A stretch of DNA of 38,226 nt from Candidatus Pelagibacter sp. (GTDB taxonomy: Bacteria > Pseudomonadota > Alphaproteobacteria > Pelagibacterales > Pelagibacteraceae): NCBI GenBank assembly GCA_028103285.1, contig JAOHNF010000006.1, forward strand, positions 1-38,226. Direction: 5' to 3'. The notes beneath the pieces are model-generated. The model did not search any database. It saw only the letters and a program-made list of their open reading frames with translations, and was not told the DNA's origin. Every line of letters starts with the position of its first letter. The stretch's first letter is position 1. Below, piece after piece: positions 17,136 through 25,831 of the stretch. The position numbers were made by a program, and so were the translations under genes.

Positions 17136-19008
17136 TTTAGGAAATTTATTATTATTTTTCAATATTTTTTTAAGCTTTGTAATTATTTACACTAGTTATA
17201 AATCTTTAAGGTTGTCTGGAAATTTAATACCTAGGGTTATTTATTTAATAAGCACTCTACAAAGTACCTTGATCATTATTTGCTTCTTTACACTGATTGC
17301 TGCTTTTATCATTTCAGATTTTTCTTTAATTACCGTCTATCAAAATTCCCATACACTAAAGCCTGTATTTTATAAAATTGCGGGTACCTGGGGTAATCAT
17401 GAAGGAAGTCTTTTGTTATGGGTAATTATCCTTACCATTTTTTCTTTTTTATTTTTAGTTTTCAATAAAAATCACCCAAAGACATTCAGGTTGATCACGT
17501 TAATAATTCAGAATATTCTGATAATCAGTTTTTTATTTTTTATATTGTTTAATTCAAATCCATTTAGTGTTTTATTACCTGTTCCTAAAGAAGGATTAGG
17601 TTTAAACCCTATTTTACAAGATCCTGCATTAGCCATTCATCCGCCTTTACTCTACGTAGGTTTTGTTGGTTCATCTATTTATTTTTCAGCAGCAATATCT
17701 TCTTTAATTACTAATTATTCTCAAACATCATTTGTTTATGCCATTAAAAATTGGGTTTTAATCTCATGGTCTTTTCAAACACTAGGAATTCTAGTTGGTT
17801 CTATTTGGGCATATTATGAATTAGGCTGGGGAGGATTTTGGTTTTGGGACCCTGTAGAAAATGCCTCTTTGTTGCCCTGGTTTGCTATGACAGCACTTTT
17901 CCATTCTCTTATTGTTTTTGAAAAAAGAAACTTATTTTATTTTTGGGTTATAATTTTATGCTTATTGACTTTTATACTAAGTGTAACAGGAACATTTCTT
18001 GTAAGATCAGGAATCTTAAATTCTGTACACACATTTGCAAGTGATCCAGCTAGAGGTATTTATATTTTATTATTCTTAAGTTTAATGATTTTTATCTCAA
18101 TTTTTCTTTTATTTAAAAAATACAAAAGAGAAAATTACAATTTAAATGCAAATAGTAAGGAAACATTCATCCTAGTAAATAATTGGTTTATGATGTTTTA
18201 TTTAATCACCGTTATTCTAGGAACCATATATCCGATTTTTACTGATGCCCTAACGGGAAAACAAATTTCAGTTGGTCCACCTTTTTACAACACAGTGATT
18301 TTACCTGTTGTAGTTATATTTCTTTTCTTCATGTCTATCGGACCTAGGGTAAAATGGATAAAGAGCCATTTTGAAAATATAAAGATTTATTTATCAATTT
18401 TAGTAGGGTCGATAATAATAAATTTTTTGATAAGTTTTTTATTAAAAAGCTATAGTGTTCTCTCTAATTTAATAATCATATCAGCAATTTTTTTAATTAT
18501 TTCATCCCTACTGGATGCAGTTAAATATTTTAGAAAAAATAGAATTAACTTACCGCAAACAATTTCTCACACCGCTTTCGGATTTCTTGTTTTATTTATT
18601 GGTTTAAATCATATTTTTTCAATTGAAAAAGATTATAATATTAAATTAGGTGAGACAAAAAACTTTGATAATTATAGTATTAAGTTTCAAAATCTAGAGT
18701 TAGAAAATTATTCTAATTATAAAGCTATTATTGGCGAACTAATAATTAAAGATATTAAGACAAAAAAAAAAAATATTTTAAGGCCAGAAATTAGAATTTA
18801 TAATAATCCTCAAACATTAACTTATGAAGCATCAATAAGAACCAGTATTTTAAAAGATTACTATTTAACAATGAGCAATATAGATCGATCAGATTATTAC
18901 AATATTAAATTCCAAAAAAAACCACTAATGATTTGGATATGGATTTCAGTAATTACGATCGCTTTTGGTGGATTTTTAAGATTATTTAAAAATGCAAAAA
19001 ATAATTAA
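17125..19008 (+). CDS. ccmF: cytochrome c heme lyase CcmF
   Basis: The 627-residue protein spans the membrane many times. The tryptophan-rich motif GGFWFWDPVENASLLPW lies about a third of the way in, with conserved histidines in WGNHEGSLLLW, LAIHPPLLYVG and SGILNSVHTFASDP that serve the b-type heme and substrate heme. CcmF attaches heme from CcmE to CxxCH motifs of apocytochromes, working with CcmH and CcmI. The C-terminal part includes a periplasmic loop rich in lysine and asparagine. ccmG overlaps its end by 17 bases. Confidence 0.97.
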   Translation: MLSNLGNLLLFFNIFLSFVIIYTSYKSLRLSGNLIPRVIYLISTLQSTLIIICFFTLIAAFIISDFSLITVYQNSHTLKPVFYKIAGTWGNHEGSLLLWVIILTIFSFLFLVFNKNHPKTFRLITLIIQNILIISFLFFILFNSNPFSVLLPVPKEGLGLNPILQDPALAIHPPLLYVGFVGSSIYFSAAISSLITNYSQTSFVYAIKNWVLISWSFQTLGILVGSIWAYYELGWGGFWFWDPVENASLLPWFAMTALFHSLIVFEKRNLFYFWVIILCLLTFILSVTGTFLVRSGILNSVHTFASDPARGIYILLFLSLMIFISIFLLFKKYKRENYNLNANSKETFILVNNWFMMFYLITVILGTIYPIFTDALTGKQISVGPPFYNTVILPVVVIFLFFMSIGPRVKWIKSHFENIKIYLSILVGSIIINFLISFLLKSYSVLSNLIIISAIFLIISSLLDAVKYFRKNRINLPQTISHTAFGFLVLFIGLNHIFSIEKDYNIKLGETKNFDNYSIKFQNLELENYSNYKAIIGELIIKDIKTKKKNILRPEIRIYNNPQTLTYEASIRTSILKDYYLTMSNIDRSDYYNIKFQKKPLMIWIWISVITIAFGGFLRLFKNAKNN

Positions 19009-19507
19009 AATAATAGTTTTTATAATTTCCCTTTTTATAATTGGAGTATTTTTTATAAGTCTTGATAAAGATATTAATTATAATACGAAAAATCTGATAG
19101 GAAAAAAAATTTCTAAAATTAATCTTGAATATTTTAATGAAAATAAATTTTATACTGAACAAGATTTAAAAAAAAATAATTATACACTAATTAATTATTG
19201 GGCATCATGGTGTGCACCTTGTAGAAATGAACACCCATTATTATTAAAATTGTCTAAAGAAAAAAATCTAAAATTATTAGGTGTTAATTTTAAAGATAAA
19301 AAAAATCAGGCAAAAATATTTTTAAATGACTTAGGTAATCCATATGATTTTTTAGCTAAAGATGAATTTGGTAAACAATCTGTAAATTTTGGTATTTATG
19401 GTATTCCAGAAAGCATTCTATTAAACAATAATCTAGAAGTTTTACAAAAGTTCGTGGGACCTTTAACATTAAAAGATTATAACTTAATTATTAAAATCAT
19501 TAATTAA
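18992..19507 (+). CDS. ccmG: thiol:disulfide interchange protein CcmG/DsbE
   Basis: Length is 171 residues with one N-terminal membrane anchor followed by a thioredoxin fold. The active site is WASWCAPCRNEHP, and the cis-proline region YGIPESILL is present. It is the periplasmic reductant that keeps the apocytochrome and CcmH cysteines reduced. The start overlaps ccmF by 17 bases and ccmH follows after two bases, which places it firmly in the operon. Confidence 0.96.
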   Translation: MQKIIKIIVFIISLFIIGVFFISLDKDINYNTKNLIGKKISKINLEYFNENKFYTEQDLKKNNYTLINYWASWCAPCRNEHPLLLKLSKEKNLKLLGVNFKDKKNQAKIFLNDLGNPYDFLAKDEFGKQSVNFGIYGIPESILLNNNLEVLQKFVGPLTLKDYNLIIKIIN

Positions 19508-19509
19508 TT

Positions 19510-19875
19510 ATGAAATTTCAATTAATTTTATTTCTGTTTATTTTAAATTTTAGTTCTATCTATGGAGAAGAAAAACTAATAGATCAAAACACTATTCATA
19601 AGAATTTACGTTGTTTAGTTTGTCAAGGACAGTCAATAGCAGATTCAAACTCTGACTTTGCCCAAACTATAAAGTTAGTAGTAAAAGATTTAGTTAAAAA
19701 AGGTAAAACAGAAGATGAAATCTATTCATTTATGGCTGATAAGTATGGTGAGTGGATTGTATTTAATCCAGTATTTAATAAAACCAATTTTCTACTATGG
19801 TCTTTGCCATATGTAATTTTTTTAATGGGAGGCTTTCTGATATTTTCTTTTTTTCGAAAAAGTAAGAAGAATTAA
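19510..19875 (+). CDS. ccmH: cytochrome c maturation protein CcmH
   Basis: A short form of 121 residues: signal sequence, then LRCLVCQGQSIADSNSDFA with the redox LRCxxC motif, then DKYGEWIVFNP and one C-terminal membrane helix. It binds and reduces apocytochrome c before heme ligation. The CcmI-like tetratricopeptide half that is fused in some species is absent here, as usual for alphaproteobacteria, and no ccmI follows in this window. It closes the ccm run. Confidence 0.96.
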   Translation: MKFQLILFLFILNFSSIYGEEKLIDQNTIHKNLRCLVCQGQSIADSNSDFAQTIKLVVKDLVKKGKTEDEIYSFMADKYGEWIVFNPVFNKTNFLLWSLPYVIFLMGGFLIFSFFRKSKKN

Positions 19876-19923
19876 AGAAAATTGAATGTATACTTTTTCA
19901 TGTTTAGGTTGTATTTTTCTTTA

Positions 19924-20694
19924 ATGAAAAAATTTATTATTTTATTTGCAACAATTTTCCTGCTTTCAAGTGGCAATGCTTTTTCTGCCGATCCAAATAA
20001 AAGTCTGTTAGAAAAAATATTAAATAGAGATTTGCCTGGAGGTGCAGCATCTAAAAAAAAGAATAAGCAAGAGACCTCTATTGAGAAAGTAAAAACAATA
20101 AAAAAATCAAATAGTGAATGTGAAAAAATTAATGATAAAAGTTTACTTGAAAAAGTTCTCAGAAAAGATCTACCCGGCGGAAGTGGTAGAAAAGCTAGAT
20201 GTATTAAATCTTCTCATCAGGTTAAATTAAATAAAAAAAATTTAAATAACTCCAACTTATCCAATAAAAAAATTTCTTTTTATACAGGTACATTTGACTT
20301 AATCGATAAGGAAGGTGATGATAAAACAACCTTATTTGGTATTGAACATAAAAATCCAAATTTATCTAGACACACTTTTCTTGGAAAATTTAAGCCTATA
20401 TCAGGAGCATTTATGACCGGAAAAAGTTCAGTATATTTATACACAGGAGTTGAAGCGCAATATGGAATTGGTCCATTGAAAATTTTACCAAGCTTTGCAC
20501 CTGGTTATTATGAAAAAGGAGACGGAAAAGATCTCGGCAGTGTTTTGGAATTTAAAAGTGAAGTAAAGTTTGGTTTAGATATTTTTGAAAATTCAAATTT
20601 AAGTTATAGCTATAGTCATATCTCCAATAATGACTGGGGAGACACGAATCCAGGAACAGATAATCAACAAATTACTTTCTCTAAATCTTTTTAA
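19924..20694 (+). CDS. acyloxyacyl hydrolase (PagL-like lipid A deacylase) with duplicated N-terminal motif
   Basis: I choose the ATG at 19924 (MKKFIILFATIFLL) because it gives a clean signal peptide ending near FSA; the reading frame opens 14 codons earlier at 19882. The C-terminal half shows TFLGKFKPISG, GVEAQYGIGPLKI, SFAPGYYEKGDGKDLG and SYSHISNNDWGDTNPGTDN. The H-x-S-N and NPG pattern fits the PagL/acyloxyacyl hydrolase family of outer-membrane beta barrels that remove 3-O-acyl chains from lipid A. The usual acidic residue is not certain. Between signal peptide and barrel, residues 26-40 and 72-86 repeat the same 15-residue motif (KSLLEK..L...DLPGG). Function beyond the family is inferred. 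Confidence 0.78.
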   Translation: MKKFIILFATIFLLSSGNAFSADPNKSLLEKILNRDLPGGAASKKKNKQETSIEKVKTIKKSNSECEKINDKSLLEKVLRKDLPGGSGRKARCIKSSHQVKLNKKNLNNSNLSNKKISFYTGTFDLIDKEGDDKTTLFGIEHKNPNLSRHTFLGKFKPISGAFMTGKSSVYLYTGVEAQYGIGPLKILPSFAPGYYEKGDGKDLGSVLEFKSEVKFGLDIFENSNLSYSYSHISNNDWGDTNPGTDNQQITFSKSF

Positions 20695-20699
20695 TTATA

Positions 20700-21848
20700 A
20701 TGAATCTAAATGATTGTTATAATTTTGAAGATTTTAGAAAATTAGCAAAAAAAAATTTACCAGCACCCATTTTTCATTATATTGACGGAGGCTCTGATGA
20801 TGAAACAACTTTAAAAAGAAATACAGAATCTTTTCTAAAATGTGATTTGATTCCAAATATTTTAGCTAGCGTGGGTGAGCCAGATCTTTCTACAACTGTT
20901 TTTGGTCAAAAAATTGATATGCCACTTTTTTTAGCACCCACGGCAATGCAGAGATTATATCATCACGATGGAGACAAGGCCTCAGCAAGGGCTGCAGAAA
21001 AATTTGGAACCTTTTACAGCATGTCGACTATGGCCACATCTTCTATTGAAGAAATCGCTAATGTTTCTGAAGGGCCTAAAATGTTTCAACTCTATATTCA
21101 TAAAGATCAAGGGTTAACTGATAACTTAATAGACAGGTGCAAAACTGCGGGATTTAAATCTTTATGCTTAACAGTCGATACTGTTGTAGCCGGTAATAGA
21201 GAGAGAGATCATAGATGGGGATTTACAACACCACCTAAATTAAACTTAAAAAGCATTACGAGCTTTGCAATGCATCCCAAATGGGTATTCAATTATTTAA
21301 CCCACGAAAAGTTTCAACTAGCAAACGTTGCGCATTGGACAAAAAAAGGATCAAGTATTGCTAAAGGAGTAATGGAATATATTAATGAACAGTATGATCC
21401 AGCAATGAGCTGGAAGGATGCAGAGTATGTTGTAAAGAAATGGGGTGGACCATTCGCACTTAAGGGTGTTATGTCAGTTGAGGATGCAAAAAGAGCAATT
21501 GATATTGGAGCCTCTGCTATACTACTATCTAATCACGGAGGAAGACAATTAGATGGTTCAAGGTCACCATTTGATCAACTACCTGCAATCAAAGAAGCTG
21601 TTGGAGATAAGCTGGAAATAATATTAGATGGAGGAATACGTAGAGGAACACATGTACTTAAAGCATTATCTTTAGGAGCAACAGCTTGTAGTTTTGGGAA
21701 AGGATTTTTATTTGCACTGAGCGCAGGAGGTCAAGCAGGTGTTGAACAAATTTTAAAAAGAATGAGAGATGAAATTAGAAGAGATATGATACTCTTAGGT
21801 TGCAAAAAAATTAAAGAGTTGAATACTACTAAAATTGCATATCGGTAG
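20700..21848 (+). CDS. lldD: FMN-dependent alpha-hydroxy acid dehydrogenase (L-lactate dehydrogenase type)
   Basis: The 382-residue TIM-barrel protein has all the family residues: FHYIDGGSDDE (N-terminal Tyr), FQLYIHKD (Tyr), LTVDTVVAGNRERD (Asp), ALKGVMS (Lys) and SNHGGRQLDG with the catalytic His and the substrate-binding Arg, followed by ILDGGIRRGTHVLKALSLGA. These oxidise L-2-hydroxyacids such as lactate or glycolate with electrons going to FMN and then the respiratory chain. Lactate is the usual annotation, but the sequence alone does not fix the substrate. It heads the block with the aminotransferase, glcDEF and the TRAP transporter. Confidence 0.9.
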   Translation: MNLNDCYNFEDFRKLAKKNLPAPIFHYIDGGSDDETTLKRNTESFLKCDLIPNILASVGEPDLSTTVFGQKIDMPLFLAPTAMQRLYHHDGDKASARAAEKFGTFYSMSTMATSSIEEIANVSEGPKMFQLYIHKDQGLTDNLIDRCKTAGFKSLCLTVDTVVAGNRERDHRWGFTTPPKLNLKSITSFAMHPKWVFNYLTHEKFQLANVAHWTKKGSSIAKGVMEYINEQYDPAMSWKDAEYVVKKWGGPFALKGVMSVEDAKRAIDIGASAILLSNHGGRQLDGSRSPFDQLPAIKEAVGDKLEIILDGGIRRGTHVLKALSLGATACSFGKGFLFALSAGGQAGVEQILKRMRDEIRRDMILLGCKKIKELNTTKIAYR

Positions 21849-21862
21849 TGTTAATTTTGAGG

Positions 21863-21892
21863 TTTACAAAAAACAATAAATTTACATATATA
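21863..21892 (+). promoter_or_regulatory. possible promoter before the aminotransferase gene
   Basis: TTTACA at 21863-21868 and TATATA at 21887-21892 are 18 bases apart in the 60-base gap after lldD. A start near 21899 would leave a leader of about ten bases. Weak consensus in very AT-rich sequence. Confidence 0.35.
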
Positions 21893-21908
21893 AAATAAAA
21901 TAAATAAA

Positions 21909-23072
21909 ATGAAATTAGCAAAAAATTTAGAAAGATTAGGCACCGAATCAGCATTCAGCATACTAGCTGAAGCAAAAAAACTTGAAGCTCAAGGAAAGAA
22001 AATGATTCATTTAGGATTGGGCCAGCCTGATTTTAAATCTCCTAAACATGTTGTTGAAGCTGCAAAGAAAGCAATTGACGATGGTCACCACGGATATGTC
22101 TTAGCTAATGGTATTTTAGAATGTAGAGAAGCTGTATCAAGAAAAATTAAAGCTCTTTACGATAAAGATATAAGTCCTGAAAGAGTTATGATTATGCCGG
22201 GAGGAAAACCAACAATGTATTTTGCAATATCAATGATAGGCGAACCAGGATCAGAAATAATTCACCCTACTCCAGGTTTCCCAATTTATGAGTCCATGAT
22301 CAATTATACGGGCGCCAAAGCTGTTCCTTATGACTTAACAGAAGATAAAGATTTACAGTTTGATCCTGAAAAAATTTTATCTTTAATAACGGATAAAACC
22401 AGACTACTAGTATTAATCAACCCAAATAATCCTACAGGAAGCTTTGTTGAAAAATCTAAAATAGATTATTTAGCAGAAGGTCTAAAAAAACATCCTCATG
22501 TAGCTATTCTTAGTGACGAAATTTACAGTAGACAAATTTATGAAGGAAAAGAAATGCCAACATTTTTTAACTATCCTGATCTTCAAGACAGATTAATAGT
22601 GCTAGATGGATGGAGCAAAGCTTATGCAATGACTGGCTGGAGAATGGGTTGGAGTGTATGGCCAGAGAAATTAATTCCTCATATAACTAAGCTTGCGATC
22701 AATAGTTTCTCATGCGTTAATGCACCATCTCAATTTGCAGGAATCGCTGCCTTAGATGGCCCCGATGATCCCATACATGAAATGATGGAAAAATTTGATC
22801 AAAGACGAAAATTAATACACAAGGGGTTAAATGATTTGCCGGGTATAGAGTGTAGTCTTCCGGGAGGAGCTTTTTACGCTTTTCCAAATGTAAGCGGAAC
22901 AGGCATGAATGGGTCAGAATTTTCTAAAAAATGTATGCATGAAGCTGGTGTAGCAATAGTTCCAGGCACTGCTTTTGGTAAAACCTCAATAGATTATGTA
23001 AGATTTAGTTTTGCAGCTTCTCAAGATAATATCCAAAAAGCCCTTGAAAAAATTAAAAAAATGCTAGGATAG
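21909..23072 (+). CDS. class I/II pyridoxal-phosphate aminotransferase
   Basis: The 387-residue fold-type I enzyme contains HLGLGQPDFKSPKHV, LVLINPNNPTGSFVE, LSDEIYSRQIYEG and DGWSKAYAMTGWRMGW, where the lysine of SKAYAMTGWR binds PLP. The nearest types are aspartate or alanine aminotransferases. Between lldD and glcDEF it plausibly transaminates the oxo-acids made by these enzymes, for example glyoxylate to glycine or pyruvate to alanine. The direction and amino donor cannot be read from the sequence. Start ATG at 21909. Confidence 0.9.
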   Translation: MKLAKNLERLGTESAFSILAEAKKLEAQGKKMIHLGLGQPDFKSPKHVVEAAKKAIDDGHHGYVLANGILECREAVSRKIKALYDKDISPERVMIMPGGKPTMYFAISMIGEPGSEIIHPTPGFPIYESMINYTGAKAVPYDLTEDKDLQFDPEKILSLITDKTRLLVLINPNNPTGSFVEKSKIDYLAEGLKKHPHVAILSDEIYSRQIYEGKEMPTFFNYPDLQDRLIVLDGWSKAYAMTGWRMGWSVWPEKLIPHITKLAINSFSCVNAPSQFAGIAALDGPDDPIHEMMEKFDQRRKLIHKGLNDLPGIECSLPGGAFYAFPNVSGTGMNGSEFSKKCMHEAGVAIVPGTAFGKTSIDYVRFSFAASQDNIQKALEKIKKMLG

Positions 23073-23121
23073 GTCATTTTAGTATTTTGACCATATTAAC
23101 TTAAAGCGATAGTATAATTTT

Positions 23122-24618
23122 ATGACTAGTTTGCAAATGCCGAAAATTGATAATTCTATACTTTCAAGTAGAGAAGAAATTATTTCAGATATTAAAAAAA
23201 TTGTTAATCCAGAGAATGTTTTATCTCACAAGGATGAGATCAAACCTTATGAAACAGATGCTCTTGCAGCTTACAGACAAACTCCTTTACTAGTTGTTTT
23301 ACCGGAAACAGTGGAAGAAGTTAGTAAGATATTAAAGTATTGTAATGAAAATAAAATTAAAGTTGTACCAAGAGGTGCGGGTACAGGATTATCAGGTGGA
23401 TCGTTACCGCTAGCAGATTGTGTTTTATTAGCTATGGGTAAGTTTAACAAGATCTTAGAATTAGATTATAAAAATAGATGTGTAGTTACCCAGCCTTGTG
23501 TAACGAATTTAGCAATTACTAATGCAGTTCAGGATAAAGGTTTTTATTATGCACCTGATCCTTCGAGTCAAATTGCATGTTCTATTGGCGGCAACGTTGC
23601 AGAAAATTCTGGCGGGGTACATTCTTTGAAATACGGCGCAACAACAAATAACCTATTAGGTATCGAGGTTGTTCTAATGGATGGAACTATAACTAAATTT
23701 GGTGGAAAAGTTATGGACTCCGAGGGGTATGATTTTTTGGGACTGATGACTGGATCTGAGGGCTTACTTGGAGTGATAACAGAGGTTACAGTTAAAATTT
23801 TAAAGTCCCCTGAAGTTGTCAAAGCTGCTTTAATTGGATTTCCATCAATAGAAGACGCCGGGAACTGTGTTGCTCAAATAATAGCACAAGGATGTATACC
23901 TGCGGGTATGGAAATAATGGATAAGGCTTTAACAAAAGCAACTAATGATTATTCAAAAGCAGGATATCCAGTTGACGCGGAAGCAATGATGATTGTTGAG
24001 TTTGATGGTACTGAGCATGAAGTCGAAGCTTACATGAATAAAGCAAAAAAAATTGCTGAAGAAAATAACTCATCAAGTTTAAAAATCAGTAAAACAAACG
24101 AAGAAAGATTAAAATTTTGGGCTGGAAGGAAAGCTGCATTTCCAGCTTGTGGAGTATTAGCGCCAGATTATATGTGCATGGATGGTTCCATACCTAGAGG
24201 TAAACTTGCAGAGGTATTAAATGAAATAACAAGACTATCTAAAAAATATAATCTGCCAGTTGCAAATGCATTTCATGCCGGAGACGGAAATTTGCATCCC
24301 TTAATTATGTTTGACGCAAATGATAAAGAATCTTTAAGAAAATGTGAGGAATTCGGAGCAGATATTTTAAAATATTGTGTAAAAGTTGGCGGTGCATTAA
24401 CTGGGGAACATGGGGTAGGAATAGAAAAAAGGGAACTAATGTGTGAAGCTTTTAACGATAATGATATTCAGCAACAATTAACTATTAAAGTTGCATTAGA
24501 CCCAAACTCTTTACTTAATCCTGGTAAAGTTTACCCGATATTGAGAAAATGTGCTGAGGAAGGAAGGGTTCATGTCCATGGAGGAAAAACAAAATTCCCA
24601 GATATTCCAAGATTTTAA
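23122..24618 (+). CDS. glcD: glycolate oxidase subunit GlcD
   Basis: The 498-residue FAD-dependent subunit aligns end to end with E. coli GlcD. Visible blocks are VVPRGAGTGLSGGSLPL, YYAPDPSSQIACSIGGNVAENSGG, GSEGLLGVITEVTVK, FWAGRKAAFPACG, VANAFHAGDGNLHPL and LTGEHGVGIEKRELM. It oxidises glycolate (D-lactate in some homologues) to glyoxylate. A TTGACC at 23087-23092 and a -10-like TAGTAT at 23110-23115 precede it. glcE begins inside its last 50 bases. Confidence 0.96.
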   Translation: MTSLQMPKIDNSILSSREEIISDIKKIVNPENVLSHKDEIKPYETDALAAYRQTPLLVVLPETVEEVSKILKYCNENKIKVVPRGAGTGLSGGSLPLADCVLLAMGKFNKILELDYKNRCVVTQPCVTNLAITNAVQDKGFYYAPDPSSQIACSIGGNVAENSGGVHSLKYGATTNNLLGIEVVLMDGTITKFGGKVMDSEGYDFLGLMTGSEGLLGVITEVTVKILKSPEVVKAALIGFPSIEDAGNCVAQIIAQGCIPAGMEIMDKALTKATNDYSKAGYPVDAEAMMIVEFDGTEHEVEAYMNKAKKIAEENNSSSLKISKTNEERLKFWAGRKAAFPACGVLAPDYMCMDGSIPRGKLAEVLNEITRLSKKYNLPVANAFHAGDGNLHPLIMFDANDKESLRKCEEFGADILKYCVKVGGALTGEHGVGIEKRELMCEAFNDNDIQQQLTIKVALDPNSLLNPGKVYPILRKCAEEGRVHVHGGKTKFPDIPRF

Positions 24619-25831
24619 TCAAAGTGTTCTTAAACCTGAGACAAGAGAAGAAATTTCAGAGATTATAAAAAATTGTTATAAAAAAAATATTCCTCTAGAA
24701 ATAAACGGACGTCAATCGAAAAAAAAAATTGGTAGAAATTTTCAGTCAGAAAAGACCTTAGATCTCTCAGGATATTCTGGAATTATAGAATATAAACCTG
24801 AAGAGTTGTATATTAAAGTTAAGTCAGGAACCTCAATTAAAGAAATAATTTCAAAGCTTGATAAAAACAATCAACAACTAGCTTTCGAACCAAATGATTT
24901 TGGATTTATTTTTTCTGGGAGTAGCAATGAAGGTTCTATAGGAGGCGTAATTGCTACTAATTTTTCTGGACCAAGGAGATTTAAATCTGGAAGCGCACGT
25001 GATCATTTATTAGGCTTTCAAGGAATTAATGGAAAAGGAGAAACGATAAAATCCGGAGGAACAGTTGTAAAAAATGTTACGGGTTACGATTTATGTAAAT
25101 TATTGTCAGGATCTTTTGGAACATTATCAGTGTTGACAGAACTTTCAATTAAAGTTCTTCCAAAACCTGAAACAAGCGAGACTCTGATAATTAATAATCC
25201 TCATTTAAAAAAAGCATTAGAATATTTTGATATAGCTCTTTCATCTTCAATTGACCCTTCAGGAGCAGTTTTTTATCCTGAATATTATAGAAAAAATTTT
25301 ACATTTAACGATCTAACACAAGAAGGCGCTATAATAGGAGTAAGAGTTGAAGGACCATCAAATTCAGTAGATCATAGAATTGAAAAACTATGTAAGGAAC
25401 TTGATATTTTAAATAATGAGTTCTCAATTTTAAATAAAGAGCAGTCAGATATTTTTTGGGAAAAAACGAGACAATTACAAGTTTTTACATCTTTAAGAGG
25501 AAGTTTATTAAGAGCCGTAGTTCCAGTTAGTGAAACTTTTGAAGTGATACAAAAATTAAAAAATTATGAAATTAATTATTTTTTAGACTGGGGCGGAAGT
25601 TTAATTTGGTTACAAATTGATGAAATTAATACTAAAATGCTAAAGGAAATTAAAAATATAATTCAAATAGCTACAGGATACTTGACCGTGATTAAAATTG
25701 AGGAAGATATGAAGGCCACAGTAGATATTTTTACTATGAATTCAATTAAATATAAAATCTCTGAAAAAATTAAAAAAAGTTTTGATCCAAAAAGAATACT
25801 CAACCCAGGAAAAATGTACTCGGGAATATAA
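24572..25831 (+). CDS. glcE: glycolate oxidase subunit GlcE
   Basis: The 419-residue FAD-binding protein has IPLEINGRQSKKKIG, EGSIGGVIATNFSGPRRFKSG, SGGTVVKNVTGYDLCKLL and the C-terminal FDPKRILNPGKM, matching GlcE. It is the second flavin-domain subunit of the GlcDEF complex. I start at the ATG at 24572, which has GAGGAAGGAAGG just upstream, a good Shine-Dalgarno by the standards of this window. The frame is open seven codons further to 24551. Overlap with glcD is 47 bases. Confidence 0.93.
   Translation: MSMEEKQNSQIFQDFNQSVLKPETREEISEIIKNCYKKNIPLEINGRQSKKKIGRNFQSEKTLDLSGYSGIIEYKPEELYIKVKSGTSIKEIISKLDKNNQQLAFEPNDFGFIFSGSSNEGSIGGVIATNFSGPRRFKSGSARDHLLGFQGINGKGETIKSGGTVVKNVTGYDLCKLLSGSFGTLSVLTELSIKVLPKPETSETLIINNPHLKKALEYFDIALSSSIDPSGAVFYPEYYRKNFTFNDLTQEGAIIGVRVEGPSNSVDHRIEKLCKELDILNNEFSILNKEQSDIFWEKTRQLQVFTSLRGSLLRAVVPVSETFEVIQKLKNYEINYFLDWGGSLIWLQIDEINTKMLKEIKNIIQIATGYLTVIKIEEDMKATVDIFTMNSIKYKISEKIKKSFDPKRILNPGKMYSGI

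Noticed and set aside
23113..23118. Perfect TATAAT just before the glcD ATG
   Set aside because: It ends three bases before the ATG, so transcription from it would start inside the gene; spacing of 20 from TTGACC is also poor. TAGTAT at 23110 fits better.
21849..23121. Glycine riboswitch expected near glyoxylate/glycine genes
   Set aside because: The spacers before the aminotransferase and glcD are 60 and 49 bases and far too short for the aptamer; none seen elsewhere.
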